DNA of 64,000 nucleotides from Cryptomeria japonica (lineage: Eukaryota; Streptophyta; Pinopsida; Cupressales; Cupressaceae), in NCBI RefSeq assembly GCF_030272615.1, contig NC_081406.1:479040900-479104899 (forward strand), given 5' to 3'. The translations under genes and the position numbers were made by a program. Position 1 is the first letter of the stretch. Each line of letters begins with the position of its first letter. The notes under the pieces are model-generated. The model did no database searches. It saw nothing but the letters and a program-made list of their open reading frames with translations, and was not told where the DNA came from. Below, in pieces: positions 59,401 through 64,000 of the stretch.

Positions 59401-59688
59401 TTGAGTTTGAATGTCATGTTGCAAGTTTGGTTGATTCCAATTGAAAGGCGCACTTCCTCTTGGAGTTGGTGGAACACTCCCATGTCCTAGTTTCATAGGT
59501 ACAAACACTGGTTCATATAATGGAGGTGGTCCAAGTTGAATCGTTCCATATGGTGGTAGAGATGTGTTTGATGAACCTTCAATTTGTGCTGTTTGACTAG
59601 TTTGAAACTGCGAATTTGCTATGTTGTCCATGGGTTGATACGTTGGTTCGCCCATCTTTTTAGATTTTGATCTTGTCTCAACAGGCAT
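56401..59688 (-). pseudogene. Gypsy-2 gag with long Gln-rich N-terminal region
   Basis: Start at 59,688 (MPVETRSKSKKMGE), matching the Gypsy-1 start. Residues 1 to about 550 are rich in Gln, Asn, Ser and Pro (for example LQYQPRLQEAQQQGRYQGIA). The capsid part follows: MPPFSKHFEAPNFEKYKGNG, YEDTYLMRLFV-stop-SLTGQAMDW, KQKQGESLVTFLQRWRSLYS. A CEYHRSKGHKTTSC finger (C-X2-H-X4-H-X4-C variant) is at about 57,010 and SILELLKMSPMHRAVL near the protease junction. Stops at 58,615, 57,829 and 57,202 are all single transitions from Arg or Gln codons. One frame throughout. Confidence 0.9.
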
Positions 59689-61498
59689 GTCACTTGTGCA
59701 AATGCAATGTTTTTGGAATTTTCAAAGATAATATATGCTATGCAACTAAATGCAAACTATGTTTTTGGTTGTTTTTGAAGATTTTGACAAACTTTTTGAA
59801 TGCAAATCTAAGAGAGGGACCCTTAGGATATTGGAATGATATCTAGACCTCAAAGGACAAAAGGACTTAAGTGACAAAAGGACAAAATGACAAAGTCTCC
59901 CCTATATGCTTGGATACTAAGCTAGGTTTGACCAAATGATATTGATGACAAAAGGACAAAAGATTTAATAAGGTCTAGATCTCCTAACAATGATTTAGGG
60001 TTTATCAAAGATTTGGATTACTCAAGTATGACAAAACCTAGTTTTGGCACTATGTGCAAAGGGACAATTACTATGCAAATGACCCTAATATGATATGATA
60101 ATGACCTAAGCTGAATGAAGAGACCTAGGGTAAGCAATGTATGACAATGATATGACTTTAATGCAAGAGGACATATGCAAATGGATGACCCTTATTGATA
60201 TGCAAAGGAGTATGACTTAGGTGAAACCTAACCTTGGTACTTGACAATGAACTTTGAAAAATGCAACCTAGGATGAACCTAAATGTAAGTGACATGCTTC
60301 TTGAGACAAAATTTTGAACAATATTTGACAACCATGTTTGAAGATGAGTTTTGAACCTTGTTGCACCTTTGTTGGATGAATGTCTCTTGTGTTTAATCTT
60401 ATGTTGGATCAATTTGTCTTGTTCTTGAAATGAGATACAATTCAACTTTTGACAAGCAAAGAATACAAGATTTTGCAACTTAGACTCAAGACAATCATGC
60501 TCATTTCCACATTTCTTATGGTAGGCAAGGACATTAGGTACTTGAGAGGTAGACTCATTATGGGATTCAAGGAGAATACATAGATGCTTGACCCCACGGG
60601 CTCCCCTCCATAGAACTCACTTCTCAGGGCAGCCAAGCATCAGTTCCCATGGAAATCTCCCCATGGTGAACTTAGTATCTCTTCCAAGTATTCGAATTTG
60701 TCCTTCTCAAGCAACTAGAAGGGTTTTTGGCCTCTAAAAACAAGGTGTGTAGTAAGGATTTCTGTTAAGCGTTACTCCTTGATGTCACACAAGCGTGATT
60801 GAGACATTAAGCCCATCAAGATACCAAACAAATGTAGTCGTGCAAGCATGATTTAGACCGTGAGGTCCTACTTAGATGTTGATATGAGAAAGAGTTCAAG
60901 GGTCATCACTTCCCAAGTAACTGCAATTCCCACATAACACTTCCTTCAAAGCTTTTGCTCATCGGGTATTTTTTTATAGTGAGTTAGAATGCCAAGGAAT
61001 TCTAGCCGTACTCACTTTGGGTTGTTCCCTTCTCACGATTATCACTTGCTTGCAAAAGAAAAGTGGTCGGGAAGGTAGGCCCACTAAAGGAGACACACAA
61101 TCAAAGACAAAAGCATGGTATCAAAGATCTGGATTTCTGATCACCCTAAAAGGATGAGAGCATACTCTCCTACTCCAATGTCACACTCAACAATCAAAGC
61201 AAAAACATGTTCATTCCAACATATTAGAAATCACTTGGTGCCTAAAACATTAATAACAAACACCAAGTTTAGTTGTTTCTCCAAGGCAACCTGCAAAACC
61301 CAAGTTAGAAGTTTGATTTGTTGTCTTTGACTATCAATTCTGCATAACACATGTTAGTAGTTTCATTTGTTGTCTTTGTCATGCGTATGCCAAGATTCTG
61401 CATAGATAATTAGTACCAAAAACCAAAACACAGAAAGCAGAATGCAAAAACTAAACAAATTTCAAGTAAAATACTGCATTTTTACCTCTGTTCTAGAA

Positions 61499-61620
61499 TT
61501 TACACAGGCACAGAATGTAGGACACAGGTGCAGAATGTCTTCAACACAGGTGCAAGTTGCTTCACACAGCCACAAGTTGCTTCACATAGGCGCAAGTTCC
61601 TTCACACAGGCGCAGAAGTC
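61499..61620. repeat. CACAGGYGCA minisatellite in Gypsy-2 leader
   Basis: About eight units of the type TTCACACAGGCGCAAGT (ACACAGGCACAGAATG, ACACAGGTGCAGAATG, ACACAGGTGCAAGTTG, CACATAGGCGCAAGTT, and so on) at roughly 17-19-bp spacing. The same motif reappears at 47,480-47,600. Confidence 0.87.
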
Positions 61621-61718
61621 TCCAGAAAACCCTGCACGACCCTGTTTTTGGGTTTTTGGCCTGCAAATCAACTTGAAAGCACTCAAAAACACCATAAAGA
61701 GGCTAGATGGTTAGTGTT

Positions 61719-61737
61719 CACATCGGGTTCACCAATT
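61719..61737 (-). promoter_or_regulatory. Gypsy-2 primer-binding site
   Basis: The minus strand reads TGGTGAACCCGATGTGAAC two to three bases after the LTR end. It begins TGG, as required for pairing with the CCA end of a tRNA, but the tRNA was not identified from memory. Confidence 0.75.
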
Positions 61738-61739
61738 AA

Positions 61740-63305
61740 TGTATGTTAGGAAATAGGAAATCATCACAAGCATTATAAACATTAATCAATTAGCTCAATT
61801 ACGAAAGCACTCATTGCAATGATCTATCCTAAACAACACTCAATAGAGACATGAAATAAAAACATTCAAAACTAGAAATTAAGCAAACCAAAGATGTGAT
61901 TTGAATGCTCCTTCATGCGGGTCCATTGTTCTTCTTTCCTCTTCAAATGGTTTGGTTGTGGATCTCACCTACAAGTGCACACACATAATTGAAAGCAAGT
62001 AGACAAGATTATTGATCAAGAGTACTAGAAATGTGATTGACTAGAAATTCGATAGTCTGATTACCAATTAGCTTTGATTGATGAAGATCATCCAATTTAT
62101 AGAAGAATTGGAGAGATTACAAGATTAGCATGATTCAATTCAAATGGAAATTGCAAATCAATTATGTCAATTATGACAAATTATGACAAATTATGCACTT
62201 TCTATGCAAAATTTGTTGATTGATAATTTATGACAAATTATGACAACTTCTATGTCAAAATTGATTGATTGTCAATTATGACAAATTTATGACAAATTGA
62301 CATGTCATTTCCATGAATTTAGGAGAGAAATAGAAGGAAATTGAAATTAGGAATTAGAAAATTAGGAAATTAGAGAATTAAGAATTTAGGAATTAAGAAA
62401 TTGATAGAAATTAGAAATTAGGTAAATTAATTAATAATTTGTCATTTATTAATTAATTCACAAAGAGGAATAATTAGCCAATTAAATGAACATTTAATTG
62501 TGACAAGAAAAATTAGGATAAATAAATAATTTATTAATCCTAAAGGAGGAAATGACAAACCAGGTTAAATGATTAAATCACGAAACCTTAGAAGATGAAT
62601 TAGCAATGCAAGAATGACAATTAGGTCTTGATTGAAGATAATTGATATCGATCATGATTTTAAATTGACAAAGGACCAATGTGATAAATGATTTAATTGA
62701 TAAAATGTGCCAATTGACGAGGAACAATGACAAATTGATCCAAATTGACATAATTGAGACAGACAACAATCGATGACAAATTGATCACAAAATGACAAAA
62801 TTGAACAAAAGGACAAGTATCGATGACAATATTGAAAATGACCACGATCAATGACAAATCGATCGCAAAATGTCAAGATCAAACATGACAACAACCGATG
62901 ACAAATCGATCGTTAAAACGACAAGATTGAAAATGATAAGGATTGATGATAAATCGACAAGATTGATAAGAGTACAACGATTGATGACAAATCGATCACA
63001 AGATTGACAGTAGGACAAAACCCTAATTAGGATTGATGATGTCCAAAATGATGACTAATAAGCACGCACATTGATGCAATAGGATAAGATCGATTAAAAT
63101 TATGACTGGATAGTGTTGTCGACAAGACCAAATTTGAAAGCGAGATAAATGAAGAATGCAGAAGAATGACTCGATGTTCACAAATGATAAAGACCATGTG
63201 CAAAACATAGGAGAAATGTTAATGCGATGCAAAAACCTAAAATGAGGCAATGCGCAAATGTTAATGTATGACTTCGCAAGCATTGACCATTTTTAGGTGT
63301 CTACA
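61740..63305 (-). repeat. Gypsy-2 5' LTR (1,566 bp)
   Basis: TGTATGTTAGGAAATAGG ... TTTTAGGTGTCTACA, the same length as the 3' LTR. Most differences are C/T or G/A. Followed on the right by the target duplication TTATG. Confidence 0.96.
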
Positions 63306-63697
63306 TTATGAATTGCATCTAACCAGAAAAATTCTCCATGTACTCTGCTTAAAACTATCCTAATCACATCCGTAGGAAATTTAGGAATGCTAAGGATTTC
63401 TGTAAATCCTAGGGTTTCAATAATCTTGTGTTCATCCTTCACATTGCCGGTATTATCACATATTACGATTTTATACATGGTTTTGATTTCCTCATCTCCT
63501 AACTCTTCAATGTTGTAGTGGATGTACATTCTAGGGTCTTCAGCATATACAACTCCCTTAGGAATTTGAGAAAATGCACCTAAGGTATCATCCTTCTTTG
63601 CTATCTCAGGAACTAACTGAAATATAGGCCTAGGTCTTTTTATTACCTCAACAACATTATGGTTTGCTATGTATTCAATTGTAGAGGTGGATGCCAT
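63306..63697 (-). pseudogene. Element B large-ORF protein, N-terminal 131 residues
   Basis: Starts MASTSTIEYIANHNVVEV at 63,697. Conserved with A: RPIFQLVPEIAKKDDTLGAF, GVVYAEDPRMYIH, LGFTEILSIPKFP, RIVLSRVHGEFFWLDAIHN. The frame is open to the Gypsy-2 junction and is rejoined by 45,392 leftwards. Function unknown. Confidence 0.8.
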
Positions 63698-64000
63698 GAT
63701 TAAATACCTTTTAATATCTTGGATGGATGATTGCTTGGAGTGTGCTTGCTTCTTGTTTGAAATGCCTTAGCTCAGAATCTTCACGCTCTCTAAAAATTTG
63801 AAATCACGGTGAAATGAAATGGAGCCAAAACCTTATTTTATAATGTCTTTTCACCATCTACCACATTAATTGCATGCCGGTAATAAGTAATTTCAACTTC
63901 TTATCTCTAACCGAGGGAATAATTAGCACATGTCATTTGATTGCCAAACCCTCAAGGAAATTTTCTTCAATTAGATGAAGAACTTCCTGTCGGTGGAGCA
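63698..64000 (-). other. Element B 5' untranslated region (start of)
   Basis: Upstream of the start codon. The first 45 bases match the short upstream piece of element A (GATGCCATAGC...ATGAATGAT). No gene is seen in the rest, and no LTR boundary is reached before the window ends. Confidence 0.65.

Larger units (their letters stand above)
59689..61739 (-). other. Gypsy-2 5' leader
   Basis: Two kilobases between the 5' LTR and gag with no supported gene. Contains AAAAGGACAAAAGGAC words (59,860-59,960) and a minisatellite at 61,499-61,620. Long leaders are common in Tat elements. Confidence 0.8.
45393..63305 (-). mobile_element. Gypsy-2: complete Tat-type Ty3/Gypsy element (17,913 bp) with antisense PMD gene
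   Basis: Both LTRs are exactly 1,566 bp and differ at roughly 30 positions by hand count (about 2%). The target duplication TTATG (45,388-45,392 and 63,306-63,310) is perfect, and element B's ORF reads through when the element is removed. Gene order gag, protease, G-patch, RT, RNase H, archaeal-like RNase H, integrase identifies the Tat lineage. The gag-pol region is a single frame from 59,688 to about 52,710 with isolated stops and one frameshift. A 3.4-kb region between integrase and the 3' LTR carries a plus-strand PMD gene. Confidence 0.96.
41584..64000 (-). mobile_element. Element B: single-ORF LTR element containing Gypsy-2, 5' end outside window
   Basis: Minus-strand order: 5' untranslated region (63,698-64,000), start codon 63,697, ORF broken at codon 131 by the 17.9-kb Gypsy-2, ORF resumed at 45,392 and running to about 42,606, polypurine tract, 3' LTR. 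Without Gypsy-2 the visible part is about 4.5 kb. The 5' LTR is expected just right of the window. It sits in the 5' untranslated region of element A. Confidence 0.87.

Noticed and set aside
1-64000. Host protein-coding genes, rRNA or tRNA genes
   Set aside because: None seen; every conserved coding segment belongs to a retroelement or its cargo.

Overview
The window is dense plant repeat DNA, and no ordinary host gene, rRNA or tRNA was recognised. It is built almost entirely of LTR retrotransposons and their solo LTRs, inserted into one another. The spacing of long nested elements, the AT-rich ancient spacers, and a single-ORF LTR family resembling unnamed gymnosperm proteins suggest a large-genome seed plant, most likely a conifer or other gymnosperm. 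That identification is an inference, not a demonstrated fact. Almost every element lies on the minus strand, so its 3' LTR is on the left and its 5' LTR on the right.

Left part (1-22.6 kb). A decayed Ty1/Copia element (Copia-1, 1-6,486) is cut by the window start and carries a solo LTR (3,358-4,748) inside its gag. A second Copia-type element (Copia-2, 6,817-17,361) has very long LTRs (about 2.6 kb before later insertions) and only a gag-like gene, with no recognisable pol. It is flanked by 86-bp direct repeats, and its 5' LTR holds a plus-strand solo LTR (14,206-15,389). A small LTR element without coding capacity (18,412-21,010) follows, between stretches of featureless AT-rich DNA.

Right part (22.6-64 kb). 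This is a nest at least five levels deep, all in one orientation. Gypsy-1 (3' LTR ending at 23,757, pol 25.6-28.5 kb, gag to 32,816) is interrupted in its 5' leader by element C. C is interrupted in its ORF by element A, A just upstream of its start codon by element B, and B in its ORF by Gypsy-2 (45,393-63,305). A, B and C belong to one LTR family that carries a single large ORF of about 1,050-1,130 codons with no recognisable protease, integrase or reverse transcriptase. A also holds a solo LTR related to that of Gypsy-2.

Gypsy-2 is the best-preserved element: 17,913 bp, two LTRs of exactly 1,566 bp, and a perfect 5-bp target duplication TTATG. It encodes gag, protease, G-patch, RT, RNase H, a second (archaeal-like) RNase H, and integrase, which places it in the Tat lineage of Ty3/Gypsy. 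Between integrase and the 3' LTR it carries, on the opposite strand, a 600-codon frame for a plant mobile domain (PMD) protein. Gypsy-1, a relative, has only about 0.3 kb at that place. The PMD cargo and the A/B/C single-ORF family are the two most unusual items here.
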